NCBI GenBank assembly: GCA_903882665.1
Contig: CAIRXW010000038.1
Span: 1 to 64,000 of the forward strand
DNA length: 64,000 nucleotides
Direction of reading: 5' to 3'
From: an uncultured Chlorobiaceae bacterium
GTDB lineage: Bacteria > Bacteroidota > Chlorobiia > Chlorobiales > Chlorobiaceae
The notes beneath the pieces are model-generated. The model ran no database searches. It had not been told where the DNA came from and was given only the letters and a program-made list of their open reading frames with translations. The position numbers were made by a program, and so were the translations under genes. Within the stretch, counting starts at the first letter, position 1. The number at the start of each line of letters is the position of its first letter. Below, one piece after another: positions 43,735 through 52,178 of this stretch.

Positions 43735-44078
43735 GCTTCGTCACCCCACTTCCAGGTTATTTCATTCGTTGGTTTTCTTTTACCACTGGCACGCTTTCTC
43801 GCCTTGCCTTTCAGCTTGAGCAGATCCATCGGACGCAGTCCAGCCTCGGGCACCAAGGTTTCCAACCGATCCAGGAGCCCCAATACCCGCAGCATCCGTA
43901 TCATGGTTGATATTTGCGTCGTGGATCCGGCCTCGACACGCTCCACCGTCCGCTTCGATACGCCCGCCTGATCCGCAAGCATCTCCTGAGTAAGCTGAAG
44001 TTCCAGCCGACGCTGTGCAAATCGTCCGCCCAGCTCCGCCAGAATCGCATCATCTGTCAATAATCCGTCAATCTTCAT
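43731..44078 (-). CDS. hipB: HipB-type antitoxin, XRE helix-turn-helix
   Basis: A 115-residue protein with an XRE helix-turn-helix (about residues 17-75: RRLELQLTQEMLADQAGVSK RTVERVEAG), followed by a basic tail (KGKARKRASGKRKPT). It binds the operator of hipBA and inactivates the HipA kinase. It is upstream of hipA and overlaps it by four bases, the classic antitoxin-toxin order. Operator candidates lie 30-90 bases upstream. Confidence 0.87.
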   Translation of the reverse strand: MKIDGLLTDDAILAELGGRFAQRRLELQLTQEMLADQAGVSKRTVERVEAGSTTQISTMIRMLRVLGLLDRLETLVPEAGLRPMDLLKLKGKARKRASGKRKPTNEITWKWGDEA

Positions 44079-44108
44079 CAGGATTTTTGTTTGCTTTTAA
44101 GTTTTATT

Positions 44109-44165
44109 TCGCAATTAGTGACGATATAAAGTATAAATATAATCTTTTTTCGCTATATGTGGCGA
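44109..44165 (-). promoter_or_regulatory. Candidate HipB operators upstream of hipBA
   Basis: TCGC-N8-GCGA at 44150-44165 is a perfect inverted repeat, and TCGC-N8-ACGA at 44109-44124 has one mismatch. The N8 spacing equals that of the E. coli HipB operator, though the arms differ. Placed just upstream of hipB in an AT-rich stretch. Inference from shape and location. Confidence 0.45.
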
Positions 44166-44337
44166 TTTGGAGAATATATAATTATTGCCGCACGAAACCG
44201 TTGAAAGTGCGGCAACTTGATCCCTGCGCATTGCTCCTTACTATACCAGTCAGAGCGTTTCCGGTTTTTTGTTTACATGGAAAAATTCTCATTCTTCAGC
44301 CTCCTTACATGACTGTTCATCAGGAATATTAAAATAT

Positions 44338-44481
44338 AATGAGTTAGTGCGAGATTCAGTTATTAAGGATTATTTAACAACTGCCTCTTATGGTAAAGAA
44401 TTACAATGTTACCTTTTACCTTTGGAGATGATCCTGGCTCTTGGTTTTCGGGTGCGCAGTAAAAGAGGGACTCAGTTACGT
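44338..44481 (+). pseudogene. RhuM-family (virulence protein-like) relic
   Basis: A 48-codon fragment NELVRDSVIKDYLTTASYGK and EMILALGFRVRSKRGTQLR matches the middle of RhuM-type proteins (usual pattern: DSVVKEYLTTAADGK then GYRVKSxRGTQFR). Nothing before or after continues the family. It lies between hipB and recB, so the recC-recB gap has held at least two insertions. The remaining bases of this 500-base gap contain no gene. Confidence 0.65.
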
Positions 44482-44576
44482 TTCTCCGGTGCTGGTTCGG
44501 TATTAAGTGCCATAATTGAACAAAAGGTTTGTAATATCAATGCAATCCATATGCCAAAGCAGGGAGATACGCCATC

Positions 44577-47500
44577 ATGCACCAACTGAACCACACCACC
44601 GTCGCCCTCTCCGGCATCAACCTCATTGAGGCGAGCGCCGGGACGGGGAAGACCTACGCCATTGCTTCGCTCTACCTGCGGCTGCTGATGGAGACGGAGC
44701 TGTTGCCGGAAGAGATTCTTGTGGTGACCTACACCGAGGCGGCGACGCAGGAGCTTCGTTCGAGAATCCGCAATCGTATCCGTGAGGCGCTTGAGGTGAT
44801 GGAGGGGGGCGATACCAGGGATGCCTTTCTTGAAGGGCTCTATGAACAGGCGACCCTTACCGGCTTGAAGAGGGTGCGGGATTTGCTTGAGCGGGCGCTT
44901 GGCGCTTTTGATACGGCCTCGATTTTTACCATTCATGGATTTTGCCTGCGGGCGTTGCAGGATAACGCCTTTGAGAGTGGCTCTCTCTACGATACCGAGC
45001 TGGTGACCGATCAGACTGCGCTGCTTCGTGATATTGTGGAGGATTTCTGGAGGATGCACTTTTTCAGGGAGCCTGCGCCGCTTCTTGGCTATACGCTGCG
45101 GAACCGCCAATCGCCAGCCACATTTATTTCGCTCTTGAAGAATCTTCATGCCGGTACCGGGGTGGAGGTTATACCCGATTTCAGTGAGGAGCAGATAGCT
45201 GCGCTCGACCGGGAGTGCAGCGCCGCATATCAGGAGACGAGTGCTTTCTGGCAACGTGAACGCGACAGCATTACGGAGCTGTTGAGAACAAGCAAGGGGC
45301 TGAAGCGTTCGCAGGATACCTACCGGGCTGACCTGCTTGAGCCGCTCTTTGCCGATATGGATGAGTTTGTCGCCGGTGGCAACCCTTGCGACCTTTTTGG
45401 TGACTTTAAAAAGTTTACGGCAAGCGCCATCGTTGAGGGAACAAAGTTGAAGAACACTCCACCCGAACACCCTCTTTTCGGGAGCTGCCAGCGATTGCAG
45501 GGTGCGGTGCAGAGTCGCTTTCTTGCCCTCAAGGCAGAGCTGGTTCGCTTTTACCGAAAAAGCTTGCCGTTGCGCAAGCGGGTGAGCAATATCCGCTTTT
45601 TCGATGACCTGCTTGAAGACCTCTATCGTGCGCTTCTCTCTGATGGCGGTGGTGCAATTCTTGCCGGACTGCTTCGTGCCAGGTACCGGGCGGCGCTCAT
45701 CGACGAGTTTCAGGATACGGACCCGGTGCAGTATGAGATTTTCAGATCTATCTATGCGGGCTCCGATTTGCCGCTCTTTCTTATCGGCGACCCCAAACAG
45801 GCGATTTACAGCTTCCGTGGGGCCGATATTTTTGCCTACATGCGGGCAGCCCGTGAGGTGCGTGAGGAGCGTCGTTTTACCCTGACGGAGAACTGGCGCT
45901 CTGCTCCGCCGCTGCTCGATGCCTTTAACACCCTCTTCGACAATGAGCGGCGCCCTTTTCTGTACGATGAAATTCTCTACCACCCCCTTGCTGCGGGTAA
46001 CCAAGAGCAACAGGAGAGTGGGGATGCGGGCGAGCATGAGCCGATGCAGCTCTGGTTCATGGATTCGAGTGATCAAAAGAGTGGCATGTTGTCGGTTGAG
46101 GATGCTGGTGCCTTTGCCTCCAAAGCGGTAGCGGGGGAAATTGTGCGTCTCCTGCAGGATGGTCAAACCCTTTTTGGTGGCAAACCCCTTGCTGCTGGTG
46201 ACATTGCTGTGATTGTGCGTACCCATCGGCAGGCAGCCATGGTGCTCAAGGCCCTGAGTGCCTGCGGCATTCCCGGGGTGATGCGGAGCGACAAGAGCAT
46301 TTTTGAGACAAGGGAGGCCGAAGAGGTGCGCATCCTGCTCTCTGCGCTTGGCGATCCCGGCAATGAAGCGAAGGTGCGGGCGGCGCTGGTGACCGATCTC
46401 CTTGGTCGCTCAGGCAACGATATTGCGCAGTTGCTGGATGATGAGCTGTTGTGGACGGAGTGTTTGAGAGAGTTCCGCAACTACCATGAGATCTGGCTTC
46501 AGCGGGGCTCGATGGTGATGAGCCGCGAGCTGATGGCCCGAGAGGGGATGCGCGGGCGTCTGCTTGGCTATGCGGACGGGGAGCGGCGGCTGACCAATAT
46601 TCTTCACTGTTTTGAGCTGCTCCACCGCGAGGAGCATGAGCGGGGAACGGGCATGGAGGGGCTGATTGCCTGGTTCAGCGAGCGGCTTGGGGCGGAGTGT
46701 GAGCAGGATGAACATCAGATCCGCCTTGAAACGGATGAGGCGGCGGTGAAGATTGTCACCGTCCATGTCAGCAAGGGGCTTGAGTATCCGGTGGTCTTCT
46801 GCCCCTTTCTATGGGGTGGGGCCAACCAGAAGGGCGAGGTGGTGATGTTCCACGACGAACATTGGCGTCTGGTGAAGGATTTCGGCTCTGCGGACGTTGA
46901 TCTTCATCGCTCGCTGGCGGGAAAAGAGTCGCTGGCCGAAAGCCTGCGGCTGCTCTATGTGGCGCTGACGAGGGCGAAGTACCGCTGCTATCTTTTTGCC
47001 GGCAAGACCCGGGCGGAGATCTCTCCGATCAACTATCTGCTCCACGCTTCCAGCGATACACGGGTGGCCGAAAACCAGGCGGCCGCGCTTGCTGGTGAGA
47101 TGAAGGTGATGACGGCGGAGAGTATGGCCGGAGAGTTGCATGCGCTTGCCGGGAGTTCAGGGGGGAGGATTGGCTTTAAGCGGATGATGCGCGAGGAGGC
47201 TGAGGAGAGCGCCTTTCTTGCCCGAACAACTCTGCCGGAAGGGAGTGAGCCGCCTGAGCCGCGCCGGTTCAGTGGAGCCCTCGATACCAGTTGGCGGGTA
47301 TCGAGTTTCACCTCCTTCAGTCGCCATGAATCGGGGCATCAGCAACAGAGTGCCGAGCTGCCGGATCGCGATGAGTCGAGAGTGGCTGGCGAGCAGCCAA
47401 TTGCCGCAGCCAAAGGAGAGAGCATCTTTACCTTCCCCCGGGGTGCTCAGGCAGGCATTTTTATGCACGGGATTTTTGAAAAGCTCGATTTTGCCGCTCC

Positions 47501-48161
47501 CTCTGATGAGGTGGTCAGTGAGCTTGTAGCACAGGGGCTTGCACGCTATGGCTATAAACCGGAGTGGCAGGAGCACATCACGAAAATGGTGTACAACGTC
47601 CTTGGCACGCACCTTTCGCCAACCGGCTTTACCCTTGGCGCACTTCGCAAAGGAAGCTGGAGCACCGAGCTGGAGTTCTTCTTTCCCCTCCGCTTTATCA
47701 ACTCCTCCCAATTGGCCGAGCTTCTGGGAAGCTGCGGACTTCTCTCCGGAGGCATTGACCTTGCCCTCCTTGGCGAGTCGATGCACTTCAGGCCGGTCAA
47801 AGGAATGCTCATGGGCTTTATGGACATGGTTTTTGAGCAGGATGGCCGCTACTACCTGCTCGACTGGAAATCAAACCATCTGGGCAACAGCCTTGACGAT
47901 TACGGGGAGGATGGCATGAGGCAGGCCATGCAAAAAAACCTCTACCCGCTGCAATACCTGCTCTATAGTGTGGCGCTCAATCGCTACCTTTCGTTGCGGA
48001 TCAAGAACTACCGGTACAGCAGCCATTTTGGTGGAGTGATCTATGTTTTTTTGCGCGGAGTGAGCATGGAGCATGGTGAAGAGCGAGGCTTTTTCCGTGA
48101 CGTGCCCCCCCAAGGGTTGATTGATGCGTTGACCAATCTGTTGATAGAGGAGAGAGGATAA
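44577..48161 (+). CDS. recB: Exodeoxyribonuclease V subunit beta
   Basis: A 1194-residue RecB: UvrD-type helicase with Walker A ASAGTGKTYAI (about residues 20-30), the family FDTASIFTIHGFC (about 117-129), IDEFQDTDPVQYEIF (motif II, about 378-392), IGDPKQAIYSFRGADIF, then TVHVSKGLEYPVVFCPF and LLYVALTRAKYRCY, and the C-terminal nuclease motif YLLDWKSNHLG (about 1096-1106). It is the 3'-5' helicase and nuclease of RecBCD. recD starts three bases after the stop. The AGGGAGA before the ATG is a good ribosome-binding site. Confidence 0.94.
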   Translation: MHQLNHTTVALSGINLIEASAGTGKTYAIASLYLRLLMETELLPEEILVVTYTEAATQELRSRIRNRIREALEVMEGGDTRDAFLEGLYEQATLTGLKRVRDLLERALGAFDTASIFTIHGFCLRALQDNAFESGSLYDTELVTDQTALLRDIVEDFWRMHFFREPAPLLGYTLRNRQSPATFISLLKNLHAGTGVEVIPDFSEEQIAALDRECSAAYQETSAFWQRERDSITELLRTSKGLKRSQDTYRADLLEPLFADMDEFVAGGNPCDLFGDFKKFTASAIVEGTKLKNTPPEHPLFGSCQRLQGAVQSRFLALKAELVRFYRKSLPLRKRVSNIRFFDDLLEDLYRALLSDGGGAILAGLLRARYRAALIDEFQDTDPVQYEIFRSIYAGSDLPLFLIGDPKQAIYSFRGADIFAYMRAAREVREERRFTLTENWRSAPPLLDAFNTLFDNERRPFLYDEILYHPLAAGNQEQQESGDAGEHEPMQLWFMDSSDQKSGMLSVEDAGAFASKAVAGEIVRLLQDGQTLFGGKPLAAGDIAVIVRTHRQAAMVLKALSACGIPGVMRSDKSIFETREAEEVRILLSALGDPGNEAKVRAALVTDLLGRSGNDIAQLLDDELLWTECLREFRNYHEIWLQRGSMVMSRELMAREGMRGRLLGYADGERRLTNILHCFELLHREEHERGTGMEGLIAWFSERLGAECEQDEHQIRLETDEAAVKIVTVHVSKGLEYPVVFCPFLWGGANQKGEVVMFHDEHWRLVKDFGSADVDLHRSLAGKESLAESLRLLYVALTRAKYRCYLFAGKTRAEISPINYLLHASSDTRVAENQAAALAGEMKVMTAESMAGELHALAGSSGGRIGFKRMMREEAEESAFLARTTLPEGSEPPEPRRFSGALDTSWRVSSFTSFSRHESGHQQQSAELPDRDESRVAGEQPIAAAKGESIFTFPRGAQAGIFMHGIFEKLDFAAPSDEVVSELVAQGLARYGYKPEWQEHITKMVYNVLGTHLSPTGFTLGALRKGSWSTELEFFFPLRFINSSQLAELLGSCGLLSGGIDLALLGESMHFRPVKGMLMGFMDMVFEQDGRYYLLDWKSNHLGNSLDDYGEDGMRQAMQKNLYPLQYLLYSVALNRYLSLRIKNYRYSSHFGGVIYVFLRGVSMEHGEERGFFRDVPPQGLIDALTNLLIEERG

Positions 48162-48164
48162 AAT

Positions 48165-49886
48165 ATGGGCATAGAGTATCAGGAGCGGGCCATCGACCGC
48201 CATTTTGCGGCATTTATCTGCCGTGCTGCTGCCGGTGAGGTGAGCGATCTTTTTCGTCTTCTGGTCTCCCTTGGAAGCAGCGCTGTCGGGAAGGGGAGCA
48301 GTTGTTTTAACCTTGCCGATCTTGAGGGAGAGAGCATCGTGGTTGGAAAGCGGGAGTTTCTTCTGCCCCGGTTTGAAGGGCTGGTAAAGCTTTTGAAGGA
48401 CAGTCCGGCCGTCGGTTTGCCGGGCGGGCCGCCTTGCCCTCTCGTGCTTGACGGCTCCGGTCATCTCTACCTCTACCGTTACTGGCAGTATGAGCAGGAG
48501 CTTGCAAGGAGAATTCTGCAAAAGGCGGGAGCTGCCTCTCCCAATCTTGATGAATATCTCCTGCTTGACGGCCTTGCACGACTTTTTCCGGGGAGAGGGG
48601 AGCTTGACCGTCAAAAAGAGGCGGCTGTTGTTGCCCTGCACCGGCAGTTCTGCGTTATTTCAGGTGCGCCCGGCACTGGCAAAACTTCGACGGTTGTCCG
48701 TATTCTTGTCTTGCTGCTTGAGCAGGATGGAGAGCGCAGGCAGCGGATTGCCATGGCCGCGCCTACGGGAAAGGCGGCTGCCCGGCTGAAACGATCCATA
48801 CACGATATGAAGAACTCCCTCGATTGTTCTGATGAAGTCAAAGCGGCTATTCCTGATGATGTTGTCACCATTCACCGCCTGCTTGGCACTCTGGCAGGGT
48901 CGGCCCGTTTTCGCCATTCGCTCAAAAACCCTCTTCCATTTGATACGGTTATCATTGACGAGGCCTCAATGGTTGCACTGCCGATGATGAGCGCCCTCGT
49001 CACTGCTCTCAGGCCCGACGCCCGACTTGTTCTTCTTGGTGACCGCGATCAGCTCGCTTCGGTTGAGCCGGGTTCGGTACTTGGAGATATTTGCCGTGCC
49101 GGATCAGAAACGCGGGCTTCACCACTGAGCGGTTCGCTGGTCATGCTTGAAAAAAATTATCGCTTTCAGGCAGGAAGCGGTATTGCTGAAATCAGCCGCG
49201 CCGTTAACGCCGGGCAGGAGAGTGAGGCGCTGGAGCTTTTGAAAAGCTGTGCGGGCGGCATCTCCTGGCAGAGGTCGCCAGCCCGTGAAGAGTTGCAGAG
49301 CTCTTTGGCAAAAAAAGTGGTAGAGGGATATCGGGGCTATCTTGAGGGCACTTCACCTCTGGATGCGCTGGAGCAGTTTGACCGTTTCAGGCTGCTTTGC
49401 GCCCTCCGTGAGGGCCCTTATGGGGTGGGAGGCCTCAACCATACCGTCGAGAGCATTCTTGACCGTGAAGGGCTGATAGGCCCGAAAGGGAGCTTTTACC
49501 GTGGCCGTCCCCTCATGATTACGGTCAACAACCATCCAATGCAGCTTTTTAATGGCGATACCGGCATACTGTTCCCCGATTCGGAAAATGGCGGGGAGCT
49601 CAGGGCATTTTTTCCCGCTCCCGATGGGGGCGCCCGAAGCATTGCGCCGGAACGCTTGCCGCAGCATGAAACAGCTTATGCCATAACCATCCATAAAAGC
49701 CAGGGCTCGGAGTTTGGGCGGGTACTGATGATTTTGCCTCCGGTTGATGGAGAGCTGATGACAAGGGAGCTGCTCTATACCGGCATCACAAGGGCGAAAG
49801 AGAGCGTAGAGATTTGGGCGAATGAGGAGGTTTTTTGTGCAGCAGTCAGGAAAAAAACAAAAAGAAGCTCCGGGTTTAATTTTTAA
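48165..49886 (+). CDS. recD: Exodeoxyribonuclease V subunit alpha
   Basis: A 573-residue RecD: SF1B helicase with Walker A SGAPGTGKTSTVVRI (about residues 164-178), TPTGKAAARLK-like APTGKAAARLKRS, DEASMVALPMM (motif II), LGDRDQLASVEPGSVLGDI (motif III) and [18 protein letters not shown] near the C-terminus. RecD is the 5'-3' motor of RecBCD. It lies three bases behind recB in the same operon. Length fits the family. Confidence 0.94.
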   Translation: MGIEYQERAIDRHFAAFICRAAAGEVSDLFRLLVSLGSSAVGKGSSCFNLADLEGESIVVGKREFLLPRFEGLVKLLKDSPAVGLPGGPPCPLVLDGSGHLYLYRYWQYEQELARRILQKAGAASPNLDEYLLLDGLARLFPGRGELDRQKEAAVVALHRQFCVISGAPGTGKTSTVVRILVLLLEQDGERRQRIAMAAPTGKAAARLKRSIHDMKNSLDCSDEVKAAIPDDVVTIHRLLGTLAGSARFRHSLKNPLPFDTVIIDEASMVALPMMSALVTALRPDARLVLLGDRDQLASVEPGSVLGDICRAGSETRASPLSGSLVMLEKNYRFQAGSGIAEISRAVNAGQESEALELLKSCAGGISWQRSPAREELQSSLAKKVVEGYRGYLEGTSPLDALEQFDRFRLLCALREGPYGVGGLNHTVESILDREGLIGPKGSFYRGRPLMITVNNHPMQLFNGDTGILFPDSENGGELRAFFPAPDGGARSIAPERLPQHETAYAITIHKSQGSEFGRVLMILPPVDGELMTRELLYTGITRAKESVEIWANEEVFCAAVRKKTKRSSGFNF

Positions 49887-50038
49887 TACTTTTTGTGCGC
49901 AGGAAATAAGGGAAATGATCGTCATAAGTTACAGAGGCCGGAAGTGACCGGAAATAAGGCGGTGGAGCAGGCCTCTTACTTATAACAGTTTTGAAAAGTT
50001 TTGATCACTGAACAATATCGTAAAACAGGAGAATCGCA

Positions 50039-50533
50039 ATGAAAAAACAGATCTGGCTGGCGGCAGGAATTGCAGGCATGCTTCTCGGAAGCCCTGCTGC
50101 AAACGCAGAAGTAAATGTCCGTATCGGTGGGGGTGATAGGCCGCCCTCTTTTGTTCTTCACAGTCGTCCGAATTTTATCAATATCCCCAATCTTGGCTTT
50201 TCCGTTTCGGTAGGAGGTACTCAGGATGTTATCAGCTTTGGCGATCGTTACTATGTCAACCATAATGGCCGGTGGTATGTAGCTTCAAATTTCCGCGGAC
50301 CGTGGATTCTTGTCCATGAGGGGAGACTTCCGAGGCAGATTGGACGTCATCGCTGGGAAGAGATAAGGAATTATCGTGATGTCGAGTATCGTCGCCACGA
50401 AGGAAGGGGTAACCGCGACAACAACAACAACTTCCACAACAATAACCAGAACAATTCTGACGGCAGAGGCCAAAATGACGGCAGGGGCCAGAATGATGGC
50501 AGAGGTCAAAATGATGGCGGCAGAAGAAACTGA
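50039..50533 (+). CDS. Small secreted protein, family of three (copy 1)
   Basis: A 164-residue protein with signal peptide MKKQIWLAAGIAGMLLGSPA ending near ANA. The mature part has the segment PNFINIPNLGFSVSVGGTQD and a strand repeat (DRYYVNHNGRWYVASNFRGPWILV), also found in the gene at 51018. The C-terminus is low-complexity: Asn-rich, then three GRGQND repeats (18-nt units). Function unknown; AGGAG precedes the ATG. Secreted or periplasmic. Confidence 0.78.
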   Translation: MKKQIWLAAGIAGMLLGSPAANAEVNVRIGGGDRPPSFVLHSRPNFINIPNLGFSVSVGGTQDVISFGDRYYVNHNGRWYVASNFRGPWILVHEGRLPRQIGRHRWEEIRNYRDVEYRRHEGRGNRDNNNNFHNNNQNNSDGRGQNDGRGQNDGRGQNDGGRRN

Positions 50534-50553
50534 ATTCGGTTATAGCTCTTAAA

Positions 50554-50596
50554 CAAAAAGAGGGAACTGTCGTTGTTGTCAGTTCCCTCTTTTTGT
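50554..50596 (+). terminator. Rho-independent, possibly bidirectional terminator
   Basis: AAAAAGAGGGAACTG pairs with CAGTTCCCTCTTTTT (15-base arms, 10-base loop). A-run and T-run flank it on both sides, so it can end transcription of the + strand gene before it and of the - strand genes after it. Confidence 0.88.
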
Positions 50597-50640
50597 TATC
50601 AATTATTTCGTCATCGTGACAATGGTCGCAAATTTACTTT

Positions 50641-50910
50641 TCAGTATCTTCTGTCATGGCGATGCTCGTGACGACGCTCGAAGTCATGCCGACGACGTCT
50701 CTCTTCCTCACGCCACCGTCTTCTTCTTTCCTCGCGATCATAAAAGTCCCTGCGATACTCGCCTCTGTCATGCCGATGTTCATAACGGCGATACCCTTCG
50801 TCATGCCGATGCCTGAAACCATCACCGTAATGCGCCTGAGCGGTAAACTGTGGCATACAAAGAAGCATTCCGGCAATTCCGGTAATCAACCAGATCTTTT
50901 TTTTCATCAT
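50641..50910 (-). CDS. Small secreted Arg/His-rich protein
   Basis: An 89-residue protein with signal peptide MMKKKIWLITGIAGMLLCMP ending near AQA, close to the signal peptides of the genes at 50039 and 51018. The mature 60 residues are strongly basic and acidic in alternation (HRHDEGYRRYEHRHD, REERRRRWREEERRRR), low complexity. Good AAAGGAGATGA ribosome-binding site; a second ATG follows. Function unknown; could bind metal through the histidines, which is speculation. Confidence 0.72.
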   Translation of the reverse strand: MMKKKIWLITGIAGMLLCMPQFTAQAHYGDGFRHRHDEGYRRYEHRHDRGEYRRDFYDREERRRRWREEERRRRHDFERRHEHRHDRRY

Positions 50911-51017
50911 TCATCTCCTTTTAATGTTGTTTATGCTTGACCAGAATTTAGTATATAAGGCGATAAAGCATTTATTTATTAAACGGTAAGCGGCGAATTC
51001 CTTACGGTCATCCCGCT

Positions 51018-51671
51018 CTATCTTCCGCCCCTGCCATCACCGTCATGTTGTCCTCTACCGCCATCTCTGCCACCGTCTCTACCGCCGTCTCTGCCACCGT
51101 CTCTACCGCCGTCTCTGCCGCCGTCTCTACCGCCGTCTCTACCGCCATCCCTGCCACCGTCTCTGCCACCGTCTCTGCCGCCATCTCTGCCGCCGTCTCT
51201 GCCGCCGTCTCTGCCGCCGTCTCTGCCGCCATCCCTGTAGTGGCGATCATAGCGTCGGTTCATATCGTCCCAGTATCTGCGGTCATGACGGCGGTACTCA
51301 TCATCACGGTACCTCCATACATCACCACGATGCCTTCTTATTTTGTAAGGAAGGTCGTAATCCATGATCAGTATCCAGTCACCACGATAGTCACCGGAGA
51401 CGTACCAGCTTCCATCACGATGCAGGTAATAGCGGTCGCCGTAGTAGATGATGTCATAGGGTCCGCCTACAGATACGGAGAAACCCCGATCTCTGAGATA
51501 GATAAAGTCCGGACGCCTGTCGACAATAAAAGCTGGTATATGCCGCCCTCTCTCACCAATACCGATACGTACGTCACCGACACGTAAACCGACTTCGGCT
51601 TGGCTAACGGTTGGTGGATTAGCGCAAAACATTCCCGCAATCCCTGCAACAAGCCAGATCTGTTTTTTCAT
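51018..51671 (-). CDS. Secreted protein with RDGG repeat tail (family of three)
   Basis: A 217-residue protein from the ATG at 51671, with GGGAG eight bases before; an ATG two codons earlier is too close to that site. Signal peptide MKKQIWLVAGIAGMFCANPP ends near SQA. The mature part contains RRPDFIYLRDRGFSVSVGGP and DRYYLHRDGSWYVSGDYRGD, shared with the gene at 50039. The C-terminus is fifteen RDGG repeats followed by GQHDGDGRGGR. Function unknown. The repeat length probably varies between strains. Confidence 0.8.
   Translation of the reverse strand: MKKQIWLVAGIAGMFCANPPTVSQAEVGLRVGDVRIGIGERGRHIPAFIVDRRPDFIYLRDRGFSVSVGGPYDIIYYGDRYYLHRDGSWYVSGDYRGDWILIMDYDLPYKIRRHRGDVWRYRDDEYRRHDRRYWDDMNRRYDRHYRDGGRDGGRDGGRDGGRDGGRDGGRDGGRDGGRDGGRDGGRDGGRDGGRDGGRDGGRDGGRGQHDGDGRGGR
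51061..51237 (-). repeat. Fifteen 12-nt tandem repeats coding RDGG
   Basis: The complement-strand unit CCGTCTCTGCCG and variants (CCATCTCTGCCA, CCGTCTCTACCG, CCATCCCTGCCA) repeats fifteen times without a gap. Variation is mostly in the third codon positions, so selection has kept the Arg-Asp-Gly-Gly pattern. Confidence 0.93.
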
Positions 51672-52178
51672 AGTCATTCTCCCGTTAACATTTTGTTTAA
51701 TTGTGACAACACCGCAAACACTCTCTGTTATATTGAAAAGCTATATTTTTTTTGCCGAGCGATCAATGAAAAACTGCTGATAAGCCTTTATTGCCATTTT
51801 TTTTACATTCGCATTTACAGTATCAAAACGATTTATAATTCTGATCGTCATAAAAAAGATCAGATGAAAAAAACCGGAACAGGTCACAAGAGAGCAATAG
51901 CAAACAATCAAAGACGTTAGCAAAACAACCTAATCAAATTTAACGTAATTAAGTTCAACTTTTCCGGACTTTTTTTTCAATGAATCAGATTATTTCGCAG
52001 ATCGAAGAAGAGCCCTGTCACGCCCTGGGTGGCGGAATCGTTTTAAAGAGCATAAGGGATTTATATATTTAACGTTATTTCATCTATACGGTTAACTCTC
52101 TTATCGAAAGCAACGGGATGATCCCCCGTGAAAGCATTTTCAGCAAACTGACTGACCGCCAGATTTACAGGAGCATCA
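51672..52178. other. AT-rich gap, no gene recognised
   Basis: About 500 bases between divergent genes, AT-rich in its first 300. It must hold promoters for both the secreted protein and the AlbA_2 gene; I cannot point to convincing hexamers. No long repeat seen. Confidence 0.45.

Noticed and set aside
44472..46226. A 584-codon open frame antisense to recB
   Set aside because: recB has complete helicase motifs on the other strand. Long antisense frames are common opposite GC-rich, codon-biased genes.
51061..51237. Possible CRISPR array
   Set aside because: The units are 12 bases, directly adjacent, without spacers, and lie inside a coding frame.
51045..51587. Long Ala/Val/Ser-rich open frame on the + strand
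   Set aside because: It is the complement of the RDGG repeat gene; the repeat makes the other frames open too. No ribosome-binding site and no sensible composition.
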